Shown: positions 10,561 to 56,700 of the stretch, piece after piece
How positions within the stretch are numbered: the stretch's first letter is position 1
Layout: every line of letters starts with the position of its first letter
Source: Tubiluchus corallicola
Taxonomy: Eukaryota > Priapulida > Priapulimorpha > Priapulimorphida > Tubiluchidae
Reading direction: 5' to 3'
DNA length: 64,000 nt
NCBI GenBank assembly: GCA_030141605.1
Contig: JAQGDQ010000297.1
Coordinates: forward strand, 109,001 to 173,000
Made by a program: the position numbers and the translations under genes
Notes under the pieces: generated by a model
What the model saw: the letters and a program-made list of their open reading frames with translations, nothing else
What the model was told of the DNA's origin: nothing
Databases searched by the model: none

Positions 10561-12640
10561 ATTTCAATTTGTCGTGTTGGTATTATTACGGAGTTAAGTG
10601 TGGCTGCGCATCCTACTTCAACCTGCATTCCCAGGCAACTAACAGGCTAGATAAGCAGGTCTATTATGGGCAAAGATAGGAGTTGTCCTGTTTCACCATG
10701 CGATTCGATTTTGTGTGATGTTTATGTTGAAGTAACAGTTAGTGGAAAATTGGTAGAAATATTTTAAAATATGGAGAAAGGGAGGTTACCACTAAAACTG
10801 GGAATCTCCCAATCAAATTGAGAGAGTTGGAATGTGTTGCTTCGAATTTAAGCAGAATAGGTAGAGCTGTGGTTTTCATGGAATTTAGCTTGAAAGTTTA
10901 ATTACTACCTTAATTACTGTGTATGTATGAACGTAGGAAGTTGTGACCAGCAGCTTACTTTTAAATCACAGGTTTGATTTGCAGAAGCACCAACACGGCA
11001 CATGGTAATTGCTCGTGAACAGCCTAACCGAATACTATGCAGATCTCATAGTTTCTTTATAGCTACATTTTAATAAGTAAACTAATTACTTCCTTACTTG
11101 ATATATTCCAAAATTATTTTTGGCCATTTGTGAGATGTAGTTTGCTGTAATTTGGATAAAAAATCGAGAAAAATTCTGATACATTAGCATTTTATTTGTG
11201 TTTTACTGCATATGTGCTTGCATTGTTAAATGTGCTTGAGCTGCAAGTGATTTCACACCAAAACTAATACAGTTTATTTTTGCCTGTACAAAGCAGTTTG
11301 ACAGTTTCTGAATATGATATGGTTATCAGCATCAGCTGCATTATGACACCCAGTGATATTTTGTCTTCAGTACAACTAGAAAAGCTTTAAAATGGATAAA
11401 AGCTTTGAAATGCAATTTTTGTTATCTAGTCCGAATAGGTTGGTCTGGCTAATCGAGATGTTACTGTGTGTATGTAAGCCAGACAGTTTATCTTAACACT
11501 AATGGTAACCTTACTAATTAATAATTTAATCTTTTAGAAAACTCATTGTAAATATCTGTTAATTTTACTGCAGTGAATGGTTAGGTATACAGATACCTAA
11601 AATAAATTATTGTAAAACTGTATGTAAGTAAAAAAGTGTGCAAATTTATTGGTGTTGTCACCTGTTAGAAATAAAAATGTTCAAGAATGCAGGTGCCACA
11701 TGCATTTGGCATGCCAGCTAGTCACGAATTACATGCTTATCATGCACAATTCATGCGTTGGACATAATGCAAAACACTGAGGTGAAAGTCTCACCAGCCT
11801 GTAAACTGGTATGTTGTCTAGACAAGATCCTTTTTAAGAAATCGGCAGTAGCTGACAAAGTTGTGGGGTGTCAGTCCAGATAATTAAAGAAGGCGAGACA
11901 TTAATCTGAACATATTTTACCATACAAATATATTTCTACAGGAATCACATTAGCTGCTAAGCAGCGCATTTGCCTTTTAAGATCGCAGAATTCCAGTGGT
12001 GTGCAGTTCTAGTAGACTCTTCTGGTACCATCATTGCAATTCTGATAAAAAATTACATGCATTCTCTTTTTTCTATGACCTGGAAATACCCTGGTCCTTG
12101 GTAAAATATTCCCAAGGTGTACGCAACTATGAACTAGAATCACTTTATTATACTGGCAGTTGTGGACTGAGACAAGTTGACTTGTCTCAACTTGATAAAT
12201 GCAGGTGACCCTGACCACCATGACCGGTGACTGTCTAATCATTCGGAGAAATATCAACATTGTTTAATTGGAGCGAATGTTGAGAGTTAAACAAGCCAGT
12301 GCATGCGACCCTTGAGTTTTCATTGCCAAGTAACTACAGAATAAACAGAGAAAAAGCCCTTATTAACATGCAGCTATGGTGGAATCAACCAGCGCTCTCC
12401 GGGACTGAAATACTTTACTGGTGTTTAATAAAGTTATATTCCCTATTAGTTGTTCTGGGAGCTTTCTATGCCAGTTTGATCTTGTTTACGGTATCAAATA
12501 TCTGAACAAGGTTTTAAGTGTAAACACGAAAAATTAACCAACTAGTAATGACACGATAAAAGTTTGCTGTTAAGGAAATGGATACAAAATAAAGTTCATA
12601 TACATAGTAATTAGCCTTTTTGTTGTTTCCTTAGGTTACA

Positions 12641-37094
<24,454 letters not shown>

Positions 37095-38635
37095 TGTATT
37101 TATTTGTTATAACTGGAAAGTTTACTTTACAAGTTTGTGTTTTTGTTAAGCTGTGATTTTATTATTGCTTGTTTCCAGTATTTGTTAATTATAATTTTTG
37201 TGAATTTTTTTCTCCAATTCTCCGAGTCCTTGGAAAAAATTATCGCCAAGACATTTTCTTCGTTTGTAAATACAAAAAAGAACATTTAGCTGTATTTTAG
37301 TAAGAACTCTGATTTTTGTAAAAGTTGGCCAATAAGCTTTTGGTGACTTGGTAGCCATGCATTGTAAATGTATTGAAGCACCGCCAGAAAAAAATGGACT
37401 ACCTGTTGTATATATAGGTTTGCGTTGGTCTAAAGTTTATAGAGTTTATTCAAATAACTTGAATTAACATAATGTTAGGTGCCAGATTTTATAGTTTTTT
37501 TTTGTACAGTTAATTATTAGGTAATTCAACGACGTGCCTTGTACCAAGGCATGACGTAGCTTAATATATATTTTACTGACCATGGCGTTTCGAGATTTTT
37601 GAATTTCTTATTTTACTAATACTCACTTTAAAATTTATAATCCAATTTCATGTAAATTTTACCAATCCAGTGCAGTATTTTTTAAACTTCAAACTTTACG
37701 TTTAGTTATGTAAATTACTATTTTGGTCTTCATCACACTGTAAATTATTTTATTTTAATTGCAGTTGTTATGTTTGACGAATGTCTTGCAAAGATTTCAA
37801 AATGTCATAGTCAGTAAAATATAAAAACGTGATTGCTTAATGTGTAGAAGACCAGAAATTGTTCTAAGTTCTTTAATTGCATACAAATTATATGGTATGA
37901 GGAAAGTCCTACCATTACAGTTAACAAGTTTATAAAATTATATTTGTGAATTAGTTTGTGATAACGGGAGAGAGTTCCAAGAGTCGATAGCATCTAAAAG
38001 TTATAAAGCAGCACTACTGACTTTACTGACTTTAATAGAATGTGTTTTCTCTATGTTGTCTGCATGGAGTTTATTGTTTTCATTGCATGCATGGATGTAT
38101 CAAAGAGAGGCTTAGGTTGTCCGAAAAGTCTTTTTGAGAGCCAGCCAGCCATTTTGTTGTTGATAATGACCCCATGTTTTGAATAGGCTTCTGCCCCTCT
38201 TAGGAACCGTCCAGAGGCAGTGGTTTCATCAGCGGACCTTATATGATAACGGGGGTACATACATATTAAAAAATTGTTCTAAAGATGTACCCTATGGGTG
38301 AAACTTAATGGACAAACACTGTAACTACTGGCTAAAGTTGTTTCTTCTATTGTATATCCAAGTATGTTTGTTCACCAAGCCTGCATCTTTGTTATGAGGA
38401 TGGACTTTTAATTTAAGACGTTAATCATTCTCATGCGAGAATGCTGCCAATGTACTAAGCTGTCAGCTGGATTACAAAGCTCTTTGTAAATGACTTCTCA
38501 ATAAGTTTTTGTCGAACTATATTTTTTGAATTAAAAATATTAATATTTTATCAGTCAAAAAAAATCAATTAGTTTGCACTTTTGTGAGAGACGACTGCAG
38601 TATAGAATACTAGAACTAGATAGCACTCTTTTTCA
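37095..38635 (+). other. NT5C2 3' UTR and downstream region
   Basis: Follows the TAG at 37094. I did not find a clear AATAAA close by, so the transcript end is not placed. 38110-38230 contains aggttgtccgaaaagtcttt, similar to mariner-type termini, but no second end was found. Confidence 0.4.
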
Positions 38636-39830
38636 CAAAGCTACCAGAATATGAAAACACAAGTTCACATCTCATTTTCACGAAGTCGCCACAATATGGA
38701 GGACATGCTGGAAATGCAACAGTTTTATATCCTTATGGAACACGTGTTAGAAATGCAGCACTCATTTGCACAAGGTTATCACAACATAGAAGACCTGCAC
38801 TAAGAATGCAGCACTGTTGGGAGCCGAGTGGACCACTGCGCCAAGTAGGACACTAGAGACAGGTCGTGAATTCAGTCGTTAAGTGTACTGACACCGTCCG
38901 TTGTGCTTGTTTATGTAATAATAATAATTAAAAACGTTAGTACACGTTGAATAATTTATTATACATCTAATAAAATAAAAGAATTTTATTCTGAGCTGGT
39001 AGAACGGACAATATTAAATTTGGTTTCGACTTTTTTGCGAATACAAAATTTGTTTAAGGTATATCATTTTTGATTTTGTCTCACTTCACAAACAGGTGAT
39101 CCGTTTCACTACCTCTTGGGCAAATAATTGTTTTCTTATAAGTAAACGTTCTAGCGAATCTATGTGTCCTACATGGGCTAGCGAGCCATGTAGGACAGTG
39201 CCCTACATGTTACAATACTACTGATAATATTAAAACTACTTATCCTTGCTTTTCTTAAATGTTAAAAATTACTTTTTGGTGTTGTGAAGGCTTAGCAGCA
39301 TCTGTCTTATTTTTAAATTTGCAATTATTTCTGTAAATAATAAAATGAAGAAACTTTCACAGAATTTTCAAAAATTTGACAAAATTACCGATTCTCGACA
39401 AAAATCGCCAGTGTCCTACTTGGGCTGCCCATGTAGGACACTACTTTTAGCGCATCAAGTGGTCTACTTGGCGCAGTGGTCCACTCGGCTCCCAACAAAG
39501 CTACTACAATATGGAACACCTTTACTAGAAATGCAGTATTCATTTTCATATTATTAACAAAATTTGGATGACTTTTGCTGAAAATTCAATGCTTTTATTT
39601 CCTCGTTGACACCTTTACTAGAAATACAGCACTTACATTTCCACAAAGTTATCACTATATGGAACACCTGCAATAAGACTATAGCACTTATTTCTACAAA
39701 CTTACTCCAATATGGAACACCTCTGTTAGCAATGCAGTACTTTCATTCCGACAAGGTTGTAATAACGTGAAACATATTATTAAAATGCAGTGGTTTATTT
39801 TTCACAAGATTACAATGACACAAATTTATA
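38636..39830. repeat. Degenerate minisatellite, unit about 60-70 bp
   Basis: Recurrent phrases (tagaaatgcagcact, cacaaagctaccacaatatg, gaacacctg) appear in the same order many times from 38636 to about 39830. Units are strongly diverged, and the array is interrupted by the inverted-repeat element 38815-39497. Confidence 0.8.
38815..39497. mobile_element. 683-bp element with 39-bp terminal inverted repeats and internal palindromes
   Basis: Left end TGTTGGGAGCCGAGTGGACC continuing ACTGCGCCAAGTAGGACAC; the right end is its inverse with about two differences. Inside, TGTCCTACATGG/CCATGTAGGACA (39165-39197) and AGTGTCCTAC…GTAGGACACT (39410-39442) are near-perfect palindromes. No transposase ORF. 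No certain target duplication: flanks are gcagcac and aagctac within minisatellite sequence. Superfamily not determined. Confidence 0.85.
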
Positions 39831-40915
39831 ACTTTTCCATACATACCCACAAGTTTATACATACCCAAAAAACGACCAGGTTATATTACAATTAAAATCC
39901 TTAATATAGTGCAAAAAGGATTATTGAGCATTTTGCATTTTCTGTCGACCATGCAGTGCCTTTATTTAAGCCATCTTTTCAACACTATATTCCCAATAGC
40001 AATCTGTCACATTGGACGTGTATGTATAAAATAAAAAATAACAGCTTGCATTAAATTTTTTAGCGATACAAGTTTTATTTTACATGCCTGTAGTGTGTTT
40101 AATTCTTTTGTTATGAAATTCATGCTTCTGCGCACTGGCAGTCAGTGTTTTACTGCTGATAGTGAAAATTTTTCTGTAGCAATATTATGGGTATTTAAAG
40201 CACCACTTACGTAAATAAGTAGACTCACCACACATTGTCGTGTTTCTGTAAACAGAGTTATTTGGAACGCGTGGTGATAATAAAAAAGCATGAGAAATAT
40301 TTCCAGTACGACACCTGATGTGTTAAACATTGAATATAGTTTCTTAACGTATTATCCCATCGCACTGTATTATATGTAGTTATGCTATACTGCCAATAGC
40401 TATTACTTTCAACAAGTAATTGCGACTTTTTTATTTAACTGATAGACAATTTATTTCATTTGTAAAACTGTACGGTGGTTGGTACAAACAACTTTCACTT
40501 GCAACAGCTACCTATCACAATCGAGCGTCATGAAGCTTAATTATTTTTATAGATCTTTTCGCTTGTTGTCATGCGTGTTAAAAGTTTTTATCACAACAAA
40601 AAGGATGAGTGATTTTCATTGTGAAATTGACAGTTCTCATCGAGGAAATTATTAAAAGACAACATTTTTTCAAAACGACCATTGAGCTTATTAGGACCGG
40701 AGGATAAACTTTTTGTTGTAAAGATAATCTTTTTGTTCAAAAACCAATGTGAAGCCCAAGTGACTGAAAAAAATGCGGACCTATGGCCCTTTGGTGCTTT
40801 ATATATCTGCTTTAACTGAAATTATTTTAGCAGCGCAACAAAATATGATGATTTAACCTAAATACCAAATGCAGCCTGTATTACATGTTTATGTTAGTCT
40901 ACCTGGCGAACATTA

Positions 40916-41170
40916 TACGAAGTGTGTCTGAAGAGTTCAATTTTTTCCAAATTTCTCATGTTTTGAAGACTTCAAGATGGCCGTGACGATGGAGCTGCGG
41001 AGGATCCCGGAAGAATCCTTCCAGTGCATGGAGGCATAGAAGAGAAGGCTGGGAAAATGTGTTGGACTCAATGGTGATTACTTTGAAGAGGAAAACTTGT
41101 AGTTTGTAGTTTGGGTTTGAAATATATCTTTTGTGACACCAGTCCTGGAACTTTTCTGACACATCTCGTA
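40916..41170 (+). mobile_element. Short mariner-derived element with transposase C-terminus
   Basis: Termini TACGAAGTGTGTCTGAAGAG at 40916 and, inverted from 41170, TACGAGATGTGTCAGAAAAG; TA at both limits. Inside, the plus strand reads PEESFQCMEA (stop) KRRLGKCVGLNGDYFEEENL, the familiar F…W..R..KCI…GDYFEGD end of mariner transposases, with stops. It looks like an internally deleted copy, lying just upstream of the protease gene. Confidence 0.82.
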
Positions 41171-41467
41171 AATTCTTATGCAGATTATAATTACATGTAG
41201 CTCACTGCATTACGTAGTTGCACAACCACGTGTAGGCTAAAGTGGTCAATTACATCACCGACAGCTAGATCACAAAATTCGCATGCAGACACATAGTAGC
41301 AAAAGAAAACCACGTGTTGGCCTTTGGTCTGTTATAGAATATGTCATTTGAAAGATACCAATCGCTGCACGCAACATAAAACCTGCTGGGTTCACACGCT
41401 TATCAGCTGCGATGTCTTCGACAAACTATAATCGAGAAATTATTTTGGTTCTTGAAGCGAGTTCATC
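41171..41467 (+). promoter_or_regulatory. Upstream region of the serine protease gene
   Basis: Sequence between the mariner-derived element and the protease ATG. A weak TATA-like gttatagaat is at about 41331. No element can be assigned with confidence. Confidence 0.3.
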
Positions 41468-50492
<9,025 letters not shown>

Positions 50493-50525
50493 AGTCATTG
50501 TAAAGCAGTAACATTGATTGTATAC

Positions 50526-50531
50526 AATAAA
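50526..50531 (+). terminator. Polyadenylation signal AATAAA of the protease gene
   Basis: AATAAA lies 34 bases after the stop codon, a usual distance for a short 3' UTR. Confidence 0.8.
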
Positions 50532-53500
50532 GTTGAATTAAATTATAGTTAAGCAAAACCGCCATCGAGTAAATGAACGTTGAAGTGACAATGTTGTACA
50601 TTTCAACTCTACAGCGCCAAGTTTGCCACTAAGTCTTAATTCAAGATTGAAATACGTAATAATTAAAGCAGGCATATTCATGATTAATTTAACAGTAAAG
50701 TTTTAAAAATTAAGGTTGTCATTACTGATGTCTTTCATTATGACAAATTAAAGTCCAAGATACATGCTTTTAAATTCTTATTTATGTGTTTTTGAATTTT
50801 GACATAATCAACTATACCAGGGTATACCAGGGTACAAGCACTGGCAATCTAGAAATTCTTTTAAAAAGTTTGCAACATTGAGATTGATCAGTGATGACAT
50901 GAGAGAAATGTTATAGAATAAAATAGACAAGCGCTGCTATTGAAGTTTCCCTCTATGATTCTTTTAATTTTGCAGCATTTCACCAGCTGTTTCTCCCCAT
51001 GTTTCTAAAACGATTAAAAGCATATTATTTTTACATTTTGGCTCAAATGGTCAAAAATCAATGTGATTTACTTACATAAACAATTAATTCGAGCGAAATG
51101 TCGGATAAAAAAAATCAATTGTCCGACATTAGCCCATTTTACCCTAATTCAATTAATTTACATAATATGAATTTACATTAATTCACACGTGGATGCTTGC
51201 GATTATTATCAGTTCCGAAAGGTCGTTTTTAAAACGATTTTTGTACCTCGAGAAGGCTACATACCAGCTTTTGATCTAAACACATTACCATTGCGATTTT
51301 ACATCCTGAAAATCCCGAAAATTGAGAATTTAAGGATATGGATGTAATAAATGTACAAATATTAAAATTTTGAAACTTTCGTCAAAAGGAAGTAGATGCG
51401 AAAAAGTTGGGATTGAGTCAGCATTTAATTTAAGCAGAACCTAGCTTAATTTTTAAATGTTAGTAGCGGCTATTTTGAAATCCAAAATAGCAGCCAATGA
51501 TGTGCACGAAAAAAATGGCACCTATCATTTTTTTAATTCTTCAGCACCAAGTTGTCTAAACTAGCCACAAAAATCGATTTTGTCACAAAAATCGAGATAG
51601 AATACATAAGGGCCTGTACTAATTTGAATAAATAGGACTTTTGGGTTAAAGGTAGAAACCACGGCCACCAAACCGTACAATACCTTATGATCATACAGGT
51701 ATCAATTAGCTCACGAAATTAAGAGTTTCAAAATTACAGTTTCCTTACGCTAGAGTAATCACTAACAAATTAGGTTATGTTTCTGCAATTAACTTAGAGC
51801 CTAGAAAGGATTAGGAAAAATTAATGTGTACACTGTGTTAGGCCAATGCTTTACAGGAAAACCAAAACGTGGCTTCACGTCTTTATTCATGGTCAAAATG
51901 TAAAACGCACTAAAATTACCCTTAAAATTGATGGAAATAACAGTAAGAAACCCCTAAATTATGAACATGAAACAAAATATCATTTTTACAGGATTCACAC
52001 ATTCGGTGAAGGCCAAATAACACTTTTATACATTATATTAAAGGGAACTGAGTCCAGAGTTCACAGTGCAAATGAAACGAGAGTGTCTGTACAGAGACGT
52101 TTGGGTAGTTTTTTCCTAGTTTGTGACAGTTATATGCACTGTTGGTAGTCGCAGCATAATCTTAATGTCTGTCAAGATGGCATTCTCTGGATGATAACAC
52201 ATGTCATTAAGGAGAAATCGAGTTGAGGAATTTCAGGTTTCAGCTGCTTGTGTCCTGTCCTTCCCAGTAGGACGCAGCCGGGCAAGCGAGATGCAACCAG
52301 CTCACCTTTCCTGTGGTTGACGTAAGTCTTAGGACAACATTAACGCTATGTAAGAAAAACACAGCAAAAGCACAACCACACGTATATGCACACAAGCGTG
52401 CACACACACCTACACGCCCTCACACAAAACAAGGCAGCATCATTCAGCCCATTACTGGCCAACAAATTTATTTGTTAATTTAAAATAGAATAAAAAGTTG
52501 AATCTAATCCATTAATTTGTTGATCGTTCTGTCTTACGTAACACTTCTTTTCTCTTCTCTGAGCCATATAGTCGATCTGCTGCACCATTGTCATGCTCAG
52601 AGTAGAAGAAATCTGACACATTTGCATCTGTTAATATTTTAGTGTGCTCAGGTTTTCTCCATTCTCACGTATTTCGGTGGGAGAATCCCTAAAAGACATT
52701 TGAATCTGTATAATGTGGTGCTTCAGCAAATATGATCGTACGTTGAAGGGGCTAGAATCATCAGTGTTCGTGACATCTACCACCTGAAGACGGGGTTTCT
52801 GCCGCGCAATTCTTTAACGCTTATCTGTGTTGTGACAAATAATTTTTTCAGACGTTTGTCACAAAATATTCTCTCCATGAGTTGCAGATCATAGGTCTTC
52901 TAATGCTGTAGTGACTACAACAGCAACTGCCGCCGCCATTTTGAATAAACGACTGCATCGAGAGAAAAATGAAAGTGGCACATCTCCGTTGTTACTAGTG
53001 GTGATTTCTAAAAAGAAAACAGGTTGATTCTTTAAAATGCTACACATTGATTCAATAGTGTATATACATGAGCGCGAGGCACTGAATACGCTTATTTTTC
53101 ATCGAGGGCAAATTTATTCTAAATTTAAACAGACTGATCTAGACTATATCTATGTCTCCTAATATATGCTTAATTTGGATAACACGATATTAAAGTATCA
53201 CAAGAATCCCCTTTAATGATCTTTTTAAGCAAATAATGAATAACGTAATAATAACAGGCCAGCTGGGAGCGTTTTATAGAATTTTTCAGAATTCTTCAGA
53301 GGAAACACGAAGATGAAATACTGAAGCAGAGGTGTTATACTTCTGCACTCACTTTTCTTTCCGGAGGAGTGCTCATTATTTAGGATTCTTCGCAAAAGAC
53401 GTTTTTCGGGAAGACGTTTACGCAATTTTCGAGTGAGTTCTCGAAAAACTTCTCATATTTTATCTAACGAATCAAGCTGATTGAACTCTAACGCCATAGA

Positions 53501-54118
53501 TTACTTATTCGTGCATTCATCTGTTAATCCATCCGTCGGTCAGAATGTTCGGTCCGTTTGTTCGCCTGTCTGTCCGTTCATCCACTTATGTAATGCAAAT
53601 CTATGCACAAAATTAACAGCTGTGTGCTAGACAACCAAATAATGAATAAGTAGCACGTCCTTACTACTCGGCAATGAAAGCACGGTTTTACTCTTAAAAG
53701 GGAATCCCGTAAGGGAGGATACTTTGAGACGACCTCTGTAAAAAGCATTCGATCGATGAACGATCACTAATGGCTGCTTGTCGCAATTAAATACTTTGTC
53801 ATTACATTTTATGTCCTCAAGCATTTAAAAATAGCTGACACCAAGGAAAATGGATCCTTTATCGCACTGATGAGAAATCTCAAAATTGAAAGTTCGAGGT
53901 CGTGGAACTGAAATTTCTTTGTTTTTTCTTAAGGTAGTTCGTAGGCTGAGAAGTGGCTGAAAGTTCGGAAGAATTTACAAAAAAAAACTAAACAATACCT
54001 AGACTTTAATTACAAGAAACTAAATACCTAAAACATCTGGGGACGTAAAGGGTTTTCAATCCTTGTCTGTAAATAACTTTGCAACAATTTCTCCCATTTT
54101 TATAAAACAATCACTAAT

Positions 54119-54133
54119 GGGGGGGGGGGGGGG
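54119..54133 (+). repeat. Homopolymer run of 15 G
   Basis: Fifteen consecutive G. Such runs are uncommon in an AT-rich genome and may be misassembled or length-polymorphic. Confidence 0.9.
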
Positions 54134-55812
54134 TAAGTGTAAAAACGTACACAATATCAGCGAAGAATAGGCACCGCAGAAAGTATGGAAATCCTACTGC
54201 GCAGCAGTTCGCGCAGTTAGTGTCGCCCTAGCGGCACAACAGTATGGACTGTTGTTGTCAGGTACGCTCTAGCGTAAGCTGTATGTAACCGTGTGTACTG
54301 TAACAGATGAATTGATGAGACCACCAAAGCCAGGCTGGTCGACAGGCGCTCATAACTTGCTCAGCCGTGAGTTTCAAAAACATAAATAAAATCTTTTTAA
54401 ATTTCTCAAAGATGCAGCCAGGTAATTACAACAAAATGCTAATTATAACACAGTTTTCGTTACAAGTTAAATATTTGTACACTAAGCAAGAACTGCAAAG
54501 CCTACATATGCCTTTGGCGATTTATAGCAGCTGTTATATTTTTGAGTATTATTTAAAGCAAGTATAACTGCATAAAGGCACTAAGAATAATTAGTAGTTA
54601 AAATAAAAACTATTATATTCACATCTCATGAAAATTAATAGGCTTATTTACAAAAGAAGTTAAGAAAGTTAATAAGTTTGCAATAATTAATAAGAAAGTC
54701 AATATAAAGAAAGTTTCCAAATACCTATCTAAAAACATTCCTATTTATGGGTGTTTTTTCAGGAAATATAGCTTGAAGAAATATTAGGCCCTACTTTCAA
54801 GCGTAATACCTTTCATAGAAAAAAAATCGATTTTTTCAGAAGAGCAAATAATTTTTGCAGAATACAACTTAATCTAAGCAGCTGCATGTTTTGTTAATTT
54901 CAAGTTAAAGGATGTTTAAACAGCATATAATCATACATTGGCCGGCCTTTGTTATGAGTTGGAGTTGATTATAAAATCACGAACAAACGGAGATGCATTT
55001 ACGAGATTACTCCTCTTTTTTATTGTCAGTGAACAAAAAAATACCAAACCGAAACACCAGAGCTGTCATCCTAAGCAGCCGGCATAACTTCCACCTCTAT
55101 AACAATCAACTAACTAGGTCAAAATCAAGTTACAGAATTCAGGTGAGAAGCCAACCTGGCGCATAAATTAGAATCTGCAGGCGGGTCATAACACCTTATA
55201 TATCATGTGTAGACGTCGCTTATATTTAGCTTAATGTTTTTAAGATTCAGTTAGGCTGACGTCAAAATAAATGTTCATTAAATACAGTTTGTTTACGTGT
55301 AAAAAATGTACTTGTATAAGCGTACTAAAAAACACCTGTGGCTAAATCCACTGACAAGTCTTGATAAATAATTTATTTATTGATGGGCTTAAATTAATTG
55401 ATTTTATAGGCCTACGTGCTAAGAGCAATCAATTTATATTGTTAAATGTGTAGGCTCAGCTTCATAGAATCTCTGTATGTAATAATGCATACATCTTACA
55501 TGTATATGAATGTGTGCATGGGTGTATCAAGACGTTACGACGCCCTAGGCTGGCAGTTCAGTCCTACTCATCTCTATTACTGTATTGATTATTTATGTAT
55601 GAAGCATCGTATGCAATTACTTGTGTGCGTGCGTGCGTGTGCGCATTATTTATATACAAACCTGCAATATAATATATGTGTACTTATATAGATTAATTGC
55701 AGGGCACGTAAATGGGTACAATTTTTAATGTGCCGAATTCGCCACCTTGCATTGGAGTAAAACGATCAAGAAACAAATGGCAGAACTTTCAACAAAAGGA
55801 AAAGAAGAATCT

Positions 55813-55881
55813 CTGTGTGTGTGTGTGTCTGTCTCTCTCTCTCTCTGTCTGTCTGTCTGTCTGTCTCTGTCTCTCTGTCTC

Positions 55882-55947
<66 letters not shown>
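55813..55947. repeat. (GT)n(CT/GTCT)n microsatellite
   Basis: GT, then gtct units, then pure CT. Ser/Leu ORFs across it are artefacts. Confidence 0.95.
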
Positions 55948-55950
<3 letters not shown>

Positions 55951-56604
55951 ATAGAGAAATCAGTAAATCATTAAAAAAGGCATTACTTTTTTACATAGTA
56001 GGCAGCCCAGCACGCAGTCAGCTAGCCTCATTCCTTAGGAAGAACAGTAAAATGTTACTTACAAGAAAACTGAAGAAGTACATAGTACAAACTTATTGCT
56101 ACAACGTATGCCAACACTATTGGTGTACTTAAGAATAATATTATTACAGTCAATGCGCGGCTCAAATGTTTTTAATCATCCGCCGTTTGATGCCGCCAGC
56201 GTAGTCGCTAATCGCAAAAATGAAATACCTAATTTCGTCACTTCCTTTTCCTAAACTTTGATATCAGTGGGTCCACGCGGTCACCAATCAAAAATTTGAT
56301 AAAAAATAGACAGACGTAGTAAGATGTGGCAACGATTTTAGTGGTTTAAAGTGATTTCAATACAGTGCAGCCATCATGTTATAGGAGTGTCATCAATCGC
56401 ACATTAATTGTAATAATTAATAACCCTGATTCTATACGTTTCATGAACGAAAAAACATCATGTGTATGATCACCTAAGAGAAAAGAAAAGACGAGATGAT
56501 CAAAGGCAAAATTCTCAAACTTTTGCCCAAAAGAGCAAGAGAATACTCCGAATTTTCATCGATGAGGCATTTGGATGGGTTCCTAGACGACATATATTTT
56601 AAAG

Positions 56605-56610
56605 TTTATT
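56605..56610 (-). terminator. Polyadenylation signal AATAAA of the Ig gene, distal end
   Basis: On the minus strand AATAAA lies 38 bases past the stop at 56648, supporting that stop as a true transcript end. Confidence 0.7.
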
Positions 56611-56647
56611 TTGTAGGCGAGAGTACTTGTTCTAAAATATATTGCGT

Positions 56648-56700
56648 CTACATTAAATTAGTAGTAGGTTCAAGTATTGTCAATAGTTTTGTATTTATAA
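56648..56700 (-). CDS. Distal last exon (after a 48-bp intron)
   Basis: Acceptor ttttgttttgcag, phase 1. Encodes INTKLLTILEPTTNLM and TAG at 56648. The intron before it (56701-56748) is only 48 bases long and a multiple of three without a stop. Confidence 0.6.

Larger units (their letters stand above)
8442..12634. other. Intergenic region between two divergent nucleotidase genes
   Basis: Holds the promoters of both genes somewhere, but I cannot place a TATA box or start site. It contains two decayed LINE fragments on the minus strand (8935-9230 and 10040-10560) and a polypyrimidine tract (9668-9790). A stretch beginning gcccggattcatg near 9284 is reminiscent of DNA-transposon ends but unproven. 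The rest shows nothing I recognise. Confidence 0.5.
50532..56604. other. Intergenic region between the protease and the Ig gene
   Basis: About 6 kb without a convincing gene; the two genes converge here. It holds a CA-rich patch (about 52377-52430), a degenerate tccgt/tctg stretch (about 53505-53590), a run of 15 G (54119-54133) and a (GT)n(CT)n tract (55813-55947). ORFs at 51846-52148 and 55446-55691 have no supporting motif. Confidence 0.45.

Noticed and set aside
12009-12260. Opposed ORFs of 70-83 residues upstream of NT5C2
   Set aside because: Neither starts in a good context nor shows a motif; both frames open by chance.
52925-52945. Start-like ATGGCGGCGGC on the minus strand near 52940
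   Set aside because: Good Kozak context (MAAAVAVVVTT), but a stop follows after about 16 codons and I could not find a convincing donor or next exon. A nearby 60-codon open frame (about 52650-52820, minus) has no start or motif.
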